A DNA stretch of 22,489 bases from JAMQKA01 sp033722415 (lineage in GTDB: Bacteria > Bacteroidota > Rhodothermia > Balneolales > Balneolaceae): NCBI GenBank assembly GCA_033722415.1, contig JAWVZC010000017.1, forward strand, positions 1 to 22,489, read 5' to 3'. Numbering within the stretch: the first letter of the stretch is position 1; each line of letters begins with the position of its first letter. The notes beneath the pieces were generated by a model. The model saw only the letters and a list, made by a program, of their open reading frames with translations. It made no database searches and was not told the DNA's origin. This document shows, one piece after another, positions 7,325 to 14,581 of this stretch. The translations under genes were made by a program, and so were the position numbers.

Positions 7325-8218
7325 TCAATCGTTCGAGAAGTAGGATTCGCTCTGGTAGACGCCGGTCTGCTGTTTGACGATCTGCATCAGCAGGTCGTTG
7401 GTCAGTGAGCTGGCACCGAATCGAAAATAGTCGGATGTCAGCCAGGCATCGCCCAGTGTTTCCTTGACCAATACCAGGTACTGCAGGGCCTGTTTGGCCT
7501 TGCGGATGCCGCCGGCCGGTTTCATCCCAACCATGCGGTCTGTTTCATAGAAAAAGTCCCTGATCGCCTCGAGCATAACCAGGGTGACTTCCTGCGTTGC
7601 TGCCGGTGTTACCTTGCCGGTGGACGTTTTAATAAAATCGGCCCCAGCGTGCATCGCGATCTTGCTTGCTATCCGAATACTTTCATAGGTTTTCAGCTCC
7701 CCGGTTTCCAGTATCACCTTCAGGTGCGCATTCTTACAGGCCTCTTTTATGTCGGCTATCTCATCATAGACAAACGAGTAATTCCCTCTCAGGAATTCCC
7801 CGCGCGAAATGACCATATCCACTTCGTCAGCCCCCTGTTCAACGGCGAATTTCGTTTCCTCAAGTTTGGCCTTGCGGGTCGTCATGCCGCTGGGAAACGC
7901 GGTCGCAACGCTGGCTACCCTGATGCCGGTACCCTCCAGTTCCCGTTTGGCCACCGAAACCATATTGGGATATACACAAACGGCCGCCACAGTTGGCAGA
8001 TCGGGCAGTTCGGCATGCGGTTCACGTGCTTTTTTGCAGAGCTGGCGAACTTTGCCCGGTGTGTCCATCCCTTCCAGGGTGGTGAGGTCGATCATGCTCA
8101 GTGCCAGCTTCAGCCCGTAAATTTTCGAATCTTTTTTGATACTCCGTTTGTTCAAGCGTGTTACGCGTTCCGCCACTCCCACGGCATCAACTGGTTCGGT
8201 TTGGGCGAGCTCGGACAT
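7325..8218 (-). CDS. deoC: Deoxyribose-phosphate aldolase
   Basis: DeoC (EC 4.1.2.4) is a class I aldolase that splits 2-deoxyribose-5-phosphate into glyceraldehyde-3-phosphate and acetaldehyde during deoxynucleoside catabolism. In the sequence, ADFIKTSTGK carries the Schiff-base lysine (Lys197 from the ATG), EVDMVI supplies the catalytic aspartate (Asp134), and GMKPAGGIR the proton-relay lysine (Lys233). VCVYPNMV and VATAFPSGMT are further family blocks. The protein is a long form, with about 40 extra N-terminal residues compared with the 259-residue E. coli enzyme. I chose the ATG at 8218; a GTG two codons upstream (8224) is an equal alternative. It is the first gene of the minus-strand group, 111 bp before the ALDH gene, with a candidate promoter about 50 bp upstream. 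Confidence 0.95.
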   Translation of the reverse strand: MSELAQTEPVDAVGVAERVTRLNKRSIKKDSKIYGLKLALSMIDLTTLEGMDTPGKVRQLCKKAREPHAELPDLPTVAAVCVYPNMVSVAKRELEGTGIRVASVATAFPSGMTTRKAKLEETKFAVEQGADEVDMVISRGEFLRGNYSFVYDEIADIKEACKNAHLKVILETGELKTYESIRIASKIAMHAGADFIKTSTGKVTPAATQEVTLVMLEAIRDFFYETDRMVGMKPAGGIRKAKQALQYLVLVKETLGDAWLTSDYFRFGASSLTNDLLMQIVKQQTGVYQSESYFSND

Positions 8219-8224
8219 TTCCAC

Positions 8225-8782
8225 GGGATCCTGGATCTGTTTAGTTATTGCTGTTTCTTATCCTACAAAGTAAGCATTCAAACATACTGATCACAATCCT
8301 AAAGCAGAAATTGGATCACCGTGATATTCTGCCAACTGAAGGAGGCGGACAACGAAATATGTTGAATATTGCCCCGATTAATCATTATATCCCAGATAGG
8401 GTTGCTATACGCGGTACACCCCGTTATTTTCCGGTGCGTGTCGTACAGATTACGTTATTTACTGACTGTGTGGCTGAACCCCGACCGGCGTCAGCCTATA
8501 ACGCTTTGCTGAACCGGGTTGCACAGGATATTCGGCAAATTCCAGGGGCTATATGTCGTGCCCTGTCCGGAGGTGGCCGCAGCAATCTTGTACACTGCGG
8601 GAGTCCGGGGATGTCGGAAGTTCGGAATGACAGCAAGATCGTTGGAACGGTGTTTGGCCAGATCCGCAGGATTGGTAAACTCGACTGATTTTTCAGGTTG
8701 CAGCACCGGTTCCGCCTGGCGCCCCCGGTCTGAACTGTCGGCAGGCGGGGATCACTAACCTTCAACTTTTAAGAAACGGAAC
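8225..8782. other. 558-bp divergent intergenic region, deoC / FAH gene
   Basis: This long gap separates two divergent catabolic units. It holds the candidate deoC promoter near deoC, a hairpin CCGCAG/CTGCGG with a 12-nt loop (8577-8582/8595-8600), and an inverted repeat CCGCCTG/CAGGCGG (8712-8718/8742-8748) upstream of the FAH gene. Open frames exist on both strands, about 146 codons at 8248-8688 plus and about 70 codons at 8491-8706 minus, but neither product is recognisable. The minus-strand sequence TGTCATTCCGAACTT resembles a motif seen in dispersed repeats of Bacteroidota genomes, which may indicate a decayed repeat element. Confidence 0.45.
8266..8296 (-). promoter_or_regulatory. Candidate Bacteroidota-type promoter for deoC
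   Basis: On the minus strand, TTG (8294-8296), a 20-nt spacer and TTACTTTG (8266-8273) resemble the -33 TTG / -7 TAnnTTTG promoter of Bacteroidota sigma-A, with one mismatch in the conserved TA. Transcription would begin about 40 bp before the deoC start. This is a visual match only. Confidence 0.3.
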
Positions 8783-9619
8783 GTGAACGTATATAACACC
8801 ACAGCCGGAATTTTGATTGAGGAGGATAGTCAGTTCTACCTGGTGAAGAATGAATCATGGGACCGGTTTATCAACGATGACGGTCTATATGCCAAAGTTG
8901 AATCCCTGATTTCAACAATGACACAAATCGAAAACGGCCCTGAACTGTTGGCAAACAACCTGCTGGCTCCGGTCGAAAGCCAGGAGATCTGGGCAAGCGG
9001 GGTAACCTACTACAACAGCAAGCTGGGCAGGGAAGAGGAGTCGAAGGAGAGCGGGGGAAGTGACTTCTACGCCCGCGTGTATGATGCCGAACGCCCGGAA
9101 CTCTTTTTCAAGGCTACCAAACACCGGACTGCGGGCCCGGGTGAACCCGTACGAATTCGTGAGGATTCCACCTGGGATGTACCGGAACCGGAACTCACCC
9201 TGGTTATTACCTCGGCGGGTTCCATCGTAGGATATACCATCGGCAACGACATGAGCTCACGCAGCATCGAAGGTGAAAATCCGCTCTACCTGCCGCAGGC
9301 CAAATGTTATGACGGATCGGCGGCGATAGGACCGTGCATTCATGTCACCCGCAACCCGCTGCCCGGTAGTACAACGATAGCCCTGGAGATTGAACGCGCG
9401 GGATCTGTCGTATTCCGGGATGAGATTGAAATCAACCAGATAAAACGCGACATCAGCGAACTGGTGAATTACCTGTACAAGGAATGCACGTTTCCGCACG
9501 GAAGTTTGCTCATGACGGGAACCGGTATCGTGCCTTCCAGGGATTTCACCCTGCACCATGGCGATGAAATACGAATCACAATTGCCCCGATAGGGACATT
9601 AATCAATAAGGTTGAATAG
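8783..9619 (+). CDS. FAH-family protein, probable 2-keto-3-deoxypentonate dehydratase
   Basis: A 278-residue fumarylacetoacetate-hydrolase-fold enzyme. Family blocks: SGVTYYNSK (72-80), YARVYDAERPELFFK (96-110), EPE with likely metal ligands Glu135 and Glu137, GYTIGNDMSSR with Asp156, and NPLYLPQAKCYDGSAAIGP. It is followed after 3 bp by a 2,5-dioxovalerate dehydrogenase. In known Weimberg-type pathways, an FAH-fold dehydratase (as in Sulfolobus 2-keto-3-deoxy-D-arabinonate dehydratase) produces exactly that enzyme's substrate, so I infer this role rather than fumarylacetoacetate cleavage. The start is a GTG at 8783; no earlier start gives a better family fit. No sugar dehydrogenase or pentonate dehydratase for the upstream steps is present here. 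It probably forms a two-gene operon. Confidence 0.82.
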   Translation: MNVYNTTAGILIEEDSQFYLVKNESWDRFINDDGLYAKVESLISTMTQIENGPELLANNLLAPVESQEIWASGVTYYNSKLGREEESKESGGSDFYARVYDAERPELFFKATKHRTAGPGEPVRIREDSTWDVPEPELTLVITSAGSIVGYTIGNDMSSRSIEGENPLYLPQAKCYDGSAAIGPCIHVTRNPLPGSTTIALEIERAGSVVFRDEIEINQIKRDISELVNYLYKECTFPHGSLLMTGTGIVPSRDFTLHHGDEIRITIAPIGTLINKVE

Positions 9620-9622
9620 CAG

Positions 9623-11182
9623 ATGGAATTAACAGGATTGAATGTAATCGGTAAAGAACGATCAGGAGAAGGAACGGAAACATTTCGGGCCGTCGACCCA
9701 TCCACGGAAGAGCCTTTCGGGCCGGAATACGTGGAAGCCACCGGGGAAGAGGTCAGCAGGGCCGTGGAAAAAGCGGAGCAGGCCTTCCGCAGGTACCGGC
9801 ATAAAAGCGGGAACGAACGGGCTGCGTTCCTGGAGGCCACTGCCGACCAGATTATGAATTTGGGAGATGAACTGATTGCCCGCTGCAGCCGTGAAACTGG
9901 CCTCGGTGAAGGACGTCTGACCGGCGAACGCAGCCGTACCGTCAACCAGTTGCGCCTGTTCGCCGAGGTGGTCCGCGAGGGTTCCTGGGTGGATGCACGC
10001 ATCGACACGTCTGATTCCGCCCCCGATATCAGGAGTATGAAAATGGCGCTGGGCCCGGTTGGCATATTCGGGGCCAGCAATTTTCCGCTGGCGTTTTCAG
10101 TGGCGGGCGGAGACACCGCTTCGGCACTGGCCGCCGGCTGCACGATTGTCGTAAAGGCGCACCCGGCCCATCCCGGTACCTGTGAGATGATTGCCAACGC
10201 CATCACCAACGCCATTGCGGAGACCGGCATGCCCGAAGGTACGTTCTCGATGGTTCAGGGTGTATCGCATGATGTCGGGATGGCGATTGTCACCCATCCG
10301 CTCATCAAGGCGGTTGGCTTTACCGGCTCGTTCAAAGGTGGCAAGGCACTGTATGATGCAGCCACCAGTCGACCGGAGCCGATTCCGGTCTACGCGGAGA
10401 TGGGCAGCACGAACCCGATCTTTCTGCTCCCGGGAGCACTGAGCGAGAAAGGAGAGGAGGTGGCCGAAGGGCTCACCAATTCGGTGAACCTGGGGGTCGG
10501 ACAGTTTTGTACCAACCCGGGACTCGTAGCCTACGAGGAGTCGGAACGGGCGGGGGAATTTCGCCAGACCGTGGCCGACCGTTTTACAAGCGCGGCAGCC
10601 GGAACCATGCTGACGTCCGGTATCAAATCGGCCTATGAACAGGGGCTGAATCACCTGCTGCAGCAAGAGGGCGTGGAACTGGTTACCAGCGGGGATTCAA
10701 ACGAGGCTCCCAACCGCGGGGTTCCACATCTGCTGGAGGTTGACTCGTCACACTTCCTGGCTAACAAATCGCTTGAAGAAGAGGTGTTCGGTCCCTCAAC
10801 CCTTACGATAAAGGCCAAAGGCAGGAATGACCTTGTCGAAATCGCAGAAAACCTCCAGGGACACCTTACGGCGACCCTGTATGGAACGGAGGAGGACCTG
10901 GCGGAATATTCCGAACTGGTTGCCGTACTGCAGCGAAAAGTGGGCAGACTCATCTTTAACGGCTTCCCGACCGGGGTGGAAGTCAACCACGCCATGATAC
11001 ACGGCGGGCCGTTTCCGGCTACCACCGACAGCAGGACAACCTCGGTGGGGACTTCTGCTATTAACAGGTTCGCCCGCCCGGTCTGTTTCCAAAACTTCCC
11101 GGACAATCAGCTGCCCGATGAGCTGAAAGATCAAAATCCGCTTAATATCTGGCGGCTGGTAAATGGAGAGCGTACAAAGTGA
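9623..11182 (+). CDS. 2,5-dioxovalerate (alpha-ketoglutarate semialdehyde) dehydrogenase, ALDH family
   Basis: A 519-residue NADP-type aldehyde dehydrogenase that would oxidise 2,5-dioxopentanoate to 2-oxoglutarate (EC 1.2.1.26), feeding the TCA cycle. Motifs: GASNFPLAFSVAGGDTASAL (150-169, Asn153), VVKAHPAHPGT (Lys178), FTGSFKGG (233-240), AEMGSTNP with Glu259, and GVGQFCTNPG with catalytic Cys296. The AHPAHPGT, AEMGSTNP and late NGFPTGVEV...MIHGGPFPATTD signatures distinguish this subgroup from ordinary acetaldehyde dehydrogenases, including the one in the deoC group. It begins 3 bp after the FAH gene, indicating translational linkage, and ends 19 bp before a strong hairpin terminator. The assignment to this subgroup is from remembered family signatures. 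Confidence 0.9.
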   Translation: MELTGLNVIGKERSGEGTETFRAVDPSTEEPFGPEYVEATGEEVSRAVEKAEQAFRRYRHKSGNERAAFLEATADQIMNLGDELIARCSRETGLGEGRLTGERSRTVNQLRLFAEVVREGSWVDARIDTSDSAPDIRSMKMALGPVGIFGASNFPLAFSVAGGDTASALAAGCTIVVKAHPAHPGTCEMIANAITNAIAETGMPEGTFSMVQGVSHDVGMAIVTHPLIKAVGFTGSFKGGKALYDAATSRPEPIPVYAEMGSTNPIFLLPGALSEKGEEVAEGLTNSVNLGVGQFCTNPGLVAYEESERAGEFRQTVADRFTSAAAGTMLTSGIKSAYEQGLNHLLQQEGVELVTSGDSNEAPNRGVPHLLEVDSSHFLANKSLEEEVFGPSTLTIKAKGRNDLVEIAENLQGHLTATLYGTEEDLAEYSELVAVLQRKVGRLIFNGFPTGVEVNHAMIHGGPFPATTDSRTTSVGTSAINRFARPVCFQNFPDNQLPDELKDQNPLNIWRLVNGERTK

Positions 11183-11201
11183 TCTATTCCTGCTGATTTT
11201 C

Positions 11202-11237
11202 AAGGTCTTCTTCCCCCCCGGAAGGAGACCTTTTTTT
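11202..11237 (+). terminator. Rho-independent terminator after the FAH/KGSADH pair
   Basis: A 13-bp stem, AAGGTCTTCTTCC (11202-11214) with GGAAGGAGACCTT (11220-11232), contains a single G-U pair, has a CCCCC loop and runs into a seven-T tract (11231-11237). It lies 19 bp after the dehydrogenase stop codon. Confidence 0.9.
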
Positions 11238-11461
11238 GTGGTTTCATCCGATGCTGACGGTGGCCGCCTGATTGAATAATTCTGTCCTACCCCGAAGCAC
11301 GCTGTTTTCTGAACTTATCCCCAACTTTTGCCCTTCCATTCACCACCAAACAAAGTGGGAAGATCGTCCTTGCATTTTTCAGGAAAGATGGTTCAATTTT
11401 AAAACCGGGATGAAAATAGCGTAAGTAAACGTGATCAAAAACCAAAAATATGGGGGATACG

Positions 11462-11881
11462 ATGGATCTTTCGAATATCAACATCTGGGCTGTACTGGTT
11501 GCCACACTTTCTACTTTTGCAGTGGGATATATCTGGTACGGTCCGCTTTTTGGCAAGGCGTGGATGAGGGAGTCGGGTATGACCGAGGAGAAAATAAACA
11601 AGGGAAATATGGGTAAAATATTCGGGCTGGCTTTTGTGTTTGAACTGGTGATGGCATTCAACCTGGCGATGTTTTTTCACGGTTCCCCGGAAGCTTCGGA
11701 AATGATCAACGCTGGCAACGGCGCCTTTTATGGTTTTTTAACCGGCTTCGGGTGGATCTTTTTCGCTCTCGCCGTGAACAGCCTGTATGAGCAGAAGTCA
11801 TGGAAGTATATTTTAATTAACGGCGGCTACTGGACGGTCACGTTTACCATCATGGGACTCATCCTCGGCGCCTGGAAATAG
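11462..11881 (+). CDS. DUF1761 family membrane protein
   Basis: A small integral membrane protein of 139 residues, function unknown. I recognise DUF1761 by the opening NIWAVLVATLSTFAVGYIWY followed by GPLFGKAWMRESGMTEEKI. Four hydrophobic helices are apparent: about 6-24, 50-68, 82-104 and 113-134, the last ending in TFTIMGLILGAW. Two ATGs compete (11450 and 11462). I chose 11462 because a GGGGGA sits 4 nt upstream and the family usually begins only a few residues before the first helix. It is a single-gene unit, since a strong terminator lies about 225 bp upstream and no same-strand gene follows closely. A weak TTG-N20-TCAATTTT promoter-like site (11370-11400) precedes it. Confidence 0.85.
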   Translation: MDLSNINIWAVLVATLSTFAVGYIWYGPLFGKAWMRESGMTEEKINKGNMGKIFGLAFVFELVMAFNLAMFFHGSPEASEMINAGNGAFYGFLTGFGWIFFALAVNSLYEQKSWKYILINGGYWTVTFTIMGLILGAWK

Positions 11882-12232
11882 ACCTGTTTCCGGCCGGTTC
11901 CTCGTAATCTTACATTAAATGCTATAAACAACTCTGATGGAATGTAATGGCGATGGATGCAGTGGTGCCGGCCATAGAGCTGTTGCGCGCATCAACCTCG
12001 GCGATTCGGTGGTTAAGTGCCGAAGGTCGTTCGAACAGGACAAAGTTTGATGATGCAGTTGCCGATCTATCTGTTAGTTGGAAGAGTACGAGGGAAAAGG
12101 ATACCGGCAAACTGGTTGAAAACCACTAGGGAATACCGACCACCACCCGGAGCCTTGGGCCCGTCCAAAACCTGCTTTCTATCGATCAGGGATTAACTTT
12201 ATTGATTTGAGTCAGATGATTCCTGTAACCGG
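11882..12232. other. 351-bp convergent intergenic region, possible short ORF
   Basis: This region lies between the DUF1761 gene and the convergent FrnE-like gene. It contains a 60-codon ATG frame on the plus strand (11947-12129) whose product has no signal peptide, helix pattern or motif I can recognise, and a similar-size frame on the other strand. I do not call either as a gene. At its right edge a perfect 12-bp palindrome, GTAACCGGTTAC (12225-12236), overlaps the stop codon of the FrnE-like gene. Confidence 0.45.
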
Positions 12233-12886
12233 TTACTGCGCAGCTTCGGCCCGTTCATCCTCCAGGCATTTTCGCATGGCTTCCTTGAAGGTATGAACCG
12301 GCTGAGCACCGGATACGGCATATTTCCTGTTGAAAACGAAGAATGGTACGCCGCGAATGCCAAGTTCCCGTGCCTCCTTTTCGTCGGCCCGTACCGCATC
12401 CGAATACTGTCCGCTCTCGAGCATGGTTGTCACCCTTTCCGGGTCAAGACCGACCTCGTTGCCCAGTTGTACCAGTACGTCGTGATCCGCAACATGCAGT
12501 CCCTCCGAAAAGTAGGCGGAAAACAGTCGCTCTTCCGCCTGGTTTGCCCGTCCCTCTGTTTCTGCCAGCTTTACCAGTCGATGGGCGTCAAAAGTATTGG
12601 TGGGCTGAATCTGGTCCGGGTTGAATGCAATACCGACCTGTGCCGCTTTCTTTTTCATGTCGGCATTGGCTTTTTTCGCCCATTCGAGGGATTGCCCGTA
12701 TTTTTGCGCCAGCATTTCATAGATATCCTGGTCGAGATTTACCTCGGCCTCGGGATCCAGTTCAAAACTGTGCCACTGAATTTCTGCTGAATCGTCGGCT
12801 TCAAGTTCCCGCAGGGCCCGTTCAAGGTGGTGTTTCCCGATATAGCAAAACGGGCAGGCGATATCACTCCAGATTTCGATCTTCAT
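12233..12886 (-). CDS. DsbA-family (FrnE-like) thiol oxidoreductase
   Basis: A 217-residue cytoplasmic protein of the FrnE branch of the DsbA thioredoxin-fold family. It opens MKIEIWSDIACPFCYIGKHH, with the CPFC active site at residues 11-14, then a helical insertion (about 55-130) including FDAHRLVKLAE and ERLFSAYFSEG. It ends with the cis-proline block GIRGVPFFVFNRKYAVSGAQ. There is no signal peptide, as usual for FrnE-like proteins, which are linked to oxidative stress or polyketide oxidoreduction in some species. The frame extends further upstream, but the ATG at 12886 fits the family start exactly. It diverges from the short-chain dehydrogenase gene across a 176-bp gap, which may hold both promoters. 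Confidence 0.92.
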   Translation of the reverse strand: MKIEIWSDIACPFCYIGKHHLERALRELEADDSAEIQWHSFELDPEAEVNLDQDIYEMLAQKYGQSLEWAKKANADMKKKAAQVGIAFNPDQIQPTNTFDAHRLVKLAETEGRANQAEERLFSAYFSEGLHVADHDVLVQLGNEVGLDPERVTTMLESGQYSDAVRADEKEARELGIRGVPFFVFNRKYAVSGAQPVHTFKEAMRKCLEDERAEAAQ

Positions 12887-13062
12887 AAATGGTGATTGTT
12901 TACAATTCGTCATTATAGCTTGGTACTGGGGTAATGGCAAAATCAGCTCATGCGTTCCGTTTTCGTTGTTCATTTTTGTTATGTTCTGTTTTGGAGTAAC
13001 CAGGAAATTTACCTTACCAGGAACGGAATTCACAAAACGACAATCGACCAAAATAACGTGTC

Positions 13063-13734
13063 ATGGACCTGACGGGCAGAACTGCAATTGTTACCGGCGC
13101 AAGCCGTGGAATCGGGTATTCAATTACAAAAGCGCTGCTGAATGAAGGCGTTGTAGTGGCCGGCTGGAGCCGGACTTCCCCGGACTCCATTACAAGTGGG
13201 CATTTTCATCATATCCAAGTCGATCTGACAAAACAGGATGAGGTTGAACGGGCTTTTAAAGAAACAACTGATCTTTTAAGGAACCCGGTATCGATAGTGA
13301 TCAACAATGCAGGGGCCGGCTATAAGGGGAATGTTGAAGAGATGCCGGTCGATGAGTGGGAGTATCTATTCGCCCTGAATGTTCACGGCATCTTTTACCT
13401 CTCGCGACTGGTGATTCCCGGTATGAAGGAGCGGCAGGAGGGCCATATTATCAACATCTCATCCGGGGCCGGAACCAACGGCATTGCGGGCATGACCTGC
13501 TACTCGGCGACCAAACACGCGGTGGTCGGCATCTCACGATCCCTGCACCAGGAGCTCCGGGATTTCGGAATCAAAGTGACCTGCCTCTCGCCCGGATCGG
13601 TCGATACCGGGTTCTCATCCTCTAAAAAGAACAAGCTCCAACCGGTAGATATGGCAAAATCGGTAGTTCATATCCTCAAATGCCCGAAGAATTTCCACTA
13701 TACCGATATCCAGGTCCGCCCCCTGCAACCGTAA
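13063..13734 (+). CDS. Short-chain dehydrogenase/reductase (SDR)
   Basis: A 223-residue classical SDR with a Rossmann fold that uses NAD(P)H. Visible: the cofactor loop TGASRGIG (11-18), NNAGAG (81-86), the catalytic tetrad Asn106 (ALNVHG), Ser134 (ISSGAG), Tyr147 and Lys151 (YSATK), and the LSPGSVDTGF block after the active site. The arginine in GWSRTS after the second strand is compatible with NADP preference. It lacks the long C-terminal substrate loop of larger SDRs, so its substrate cannot be inferred; sepiapterin-reductase-like or 3-oxoacyl-ACP-reductase-like members are of comparable size. The ATG at 13063 starts eight codons before the first beta strand ends. The neighbouring genes give no pathway clue. 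Confidence 0.93.
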   Translation: MDLTGRTAIVTGASRGIGYSITKALLNEGVVVAGWSRTSPDSITSGHFHHIQVDLTKQDEVERAFKETTDLLRNPVSIVINNAGAGYKGNVEEMPVDEWEYLFALNVHGIFYLSRLVIPGMKERQEGHIINISSGAGTNGIAGMTCYSATKHAVVGISRSLHQELRDFGIKVTCLSPGSVDTGFSSSKKNKLQPVDMAKSVVHILKCPKNFHYTDIQVRPLQP

Positions 13735-13939
13735 CGTGCGGGAGCCTGCCGGGTCGATCGGAATATTACGGCGAGAAGATGGCAATATCAGCTAAAAAAA
13801 GATCATCCCCCGCAGATGAGATCAGATATTCATTTTGCGCCGGACAAGGTAATTTGAGAACATTGCAGTCTTTCAAACAATGCAACGATCACAACGGAAC
13901 TGGATAAATTACATTTCAACGTTAAAATTTATTTCAACC

Positions 13940-14359
13940 ATGGAACAACGACTGACCATTATTACACTCGGAGTTGAAGATCTCACCGGCATGACGGCGT
14001 TTTACCGGGAGGTATTTGGCTGGGAACCCACCGACGACAGTAACGAGAATATCACGTTTTTCAAGTTGAATGGCATACTGCTGAGCCTGTTCGGGAAAGA
14101 GGCCCTGGCAGACGATGCGGGGGTGGAAGCCGCAGGCCGAGGATTCAAAGGCTTCTCCCTTGCACACAACGTAGCATCGGATGCGGAGGTCGACCGGGTG
14201 ATGAGCGAGCTCGAAGAGAAAGGGGTGGAAATCGTCAGGCAGCCCGAAAAAGTTTTCTGGGGTGGATATCGCGGGTATATCAGAGACCCGGAAGGGCATT
14301 TGTGGGAAATCGCTCACAACCCGTTCCTGGAACTGGACCAACAGGGCAACGTGAAGTAG
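13940..14359 (+). CDS. VOC-superfamily (glyoxalase/bleomycin-resistance fold) protein
   Basis: A 139-residue single-chain VOC protein with paired beta-alpha-beta-beta-beta modules: LTIITLGVEDLTGMTAFYRE at the N terminus, NITFFKLNGILLSLFG in the middle and WGGYRGYIRDPEGHLWEIAH near the C terminus. The last block supplies the usual C-terminal metal-ligand glutamate region. Members include dioxygenases, isomerases and resistance proteins, so the reaction cannot be specified. The frame is open from an ATG at 13880, but the ATG at 13940 matches the family start and the longer N-terminal extension looks non-coding. It is probably monocistronic, about 205 bp after the SDR gene. Confidence 0.9.
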   Translation: MEQRLTIITLGVEDLTGMTAFYREVFGWEPTDDSNENITFFKLNGILLSLFGKEALADDAGVEAAGRGFKGFSLAHNVASDAEVDRVMSELEEKGVEIVRQPEKVFWGGYRGYIRDPEGHLWEIAHNPFLELDQQGNVK

Positions 14360-14419
14360 GAGCAGGGGTTGTGTAAGAGAAGTGGTTATTTCATTGCTCG
14401 CAGTTTGTGATATTTTTTA

Positions 14420-14461
14420 CAGCTATCAGCTATCAGTGTCAGTGGTTGGTAGTGGCTGGCC
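14420..14461 (+). repeat. Short degenerate heptamer/decamer repeat tract
   Basis: Two perfect copies of CAGCTAT (14420-14426, 14427-14433) are followed by the related CAGTGTC, then by a 10-nt tandem pair, AGTGGTTGGT and AGTGGCTGGC (14441-14460). The tract sits between the VOC gene and the Asp-box protein gene. Its 7-nt period recalls the GAGTYRT arrays, but the unit sequence differs. Confidence 0.45.
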
Positions 14462-14509
14462 GGTCTCGGAACGCAAATTCCTGTAAAGGATTTGGAAACA
14501 ATCCGTCTG

Positions 14510-14541
14510 TTTGATTATCGTGTCATTCTACTCTAACATTT
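14510..14541 (+). promoter_or_regulatory. Candidate promoter for the Asp-box protein gene
   Basis: TTTG (14510-14513), a 20-nt spacer and TAACATTT (14534-14541) have the spacing of a Bacteroidota -33/-7 promoter, with a partial match to TAnnTTTG. Transcription would begin about 35 bp before the ATG. Confidence 0.28.
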
Positions 14542-14581
14542 ATTACATCCATTCATAAATTTCGATTCTAATCCTCGTAAT

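Noticed and set aside
8248..8688. A 146-codon plus-strand ORF between deoC and the FAH gene
   Set aside because: There is no recognisable motif, no plausible ribosome-binding site, the composition is uneven, and it overlaps the deoC promoter region. It is treated as non-coding.
9469..10230. A 253-codon minus-strand frame across the FAH/KGSADH boundary
   Set aside because: It spans two well-supported plus-strand genes, is serine/arginine/proline-rich as antisense shadows are, and has no domain signature.
11947..12129. A 60-codon plus-strand ORF after the DUF1761 gene
   Set aside because: It is short, has an unrecognisable product and an open frame of equal length on the opposite strand. There is not enough support for a gene call.
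12225..12236. Perfect palindrome GTAACCGGTTAC at the FrnE-like gene stop codon
   Set aside because: The 6-bp arms have no loop and no T-tract, so it cannot act as a standard terminator. A single 12-bp palindrome in 22 kb is not remarkable.
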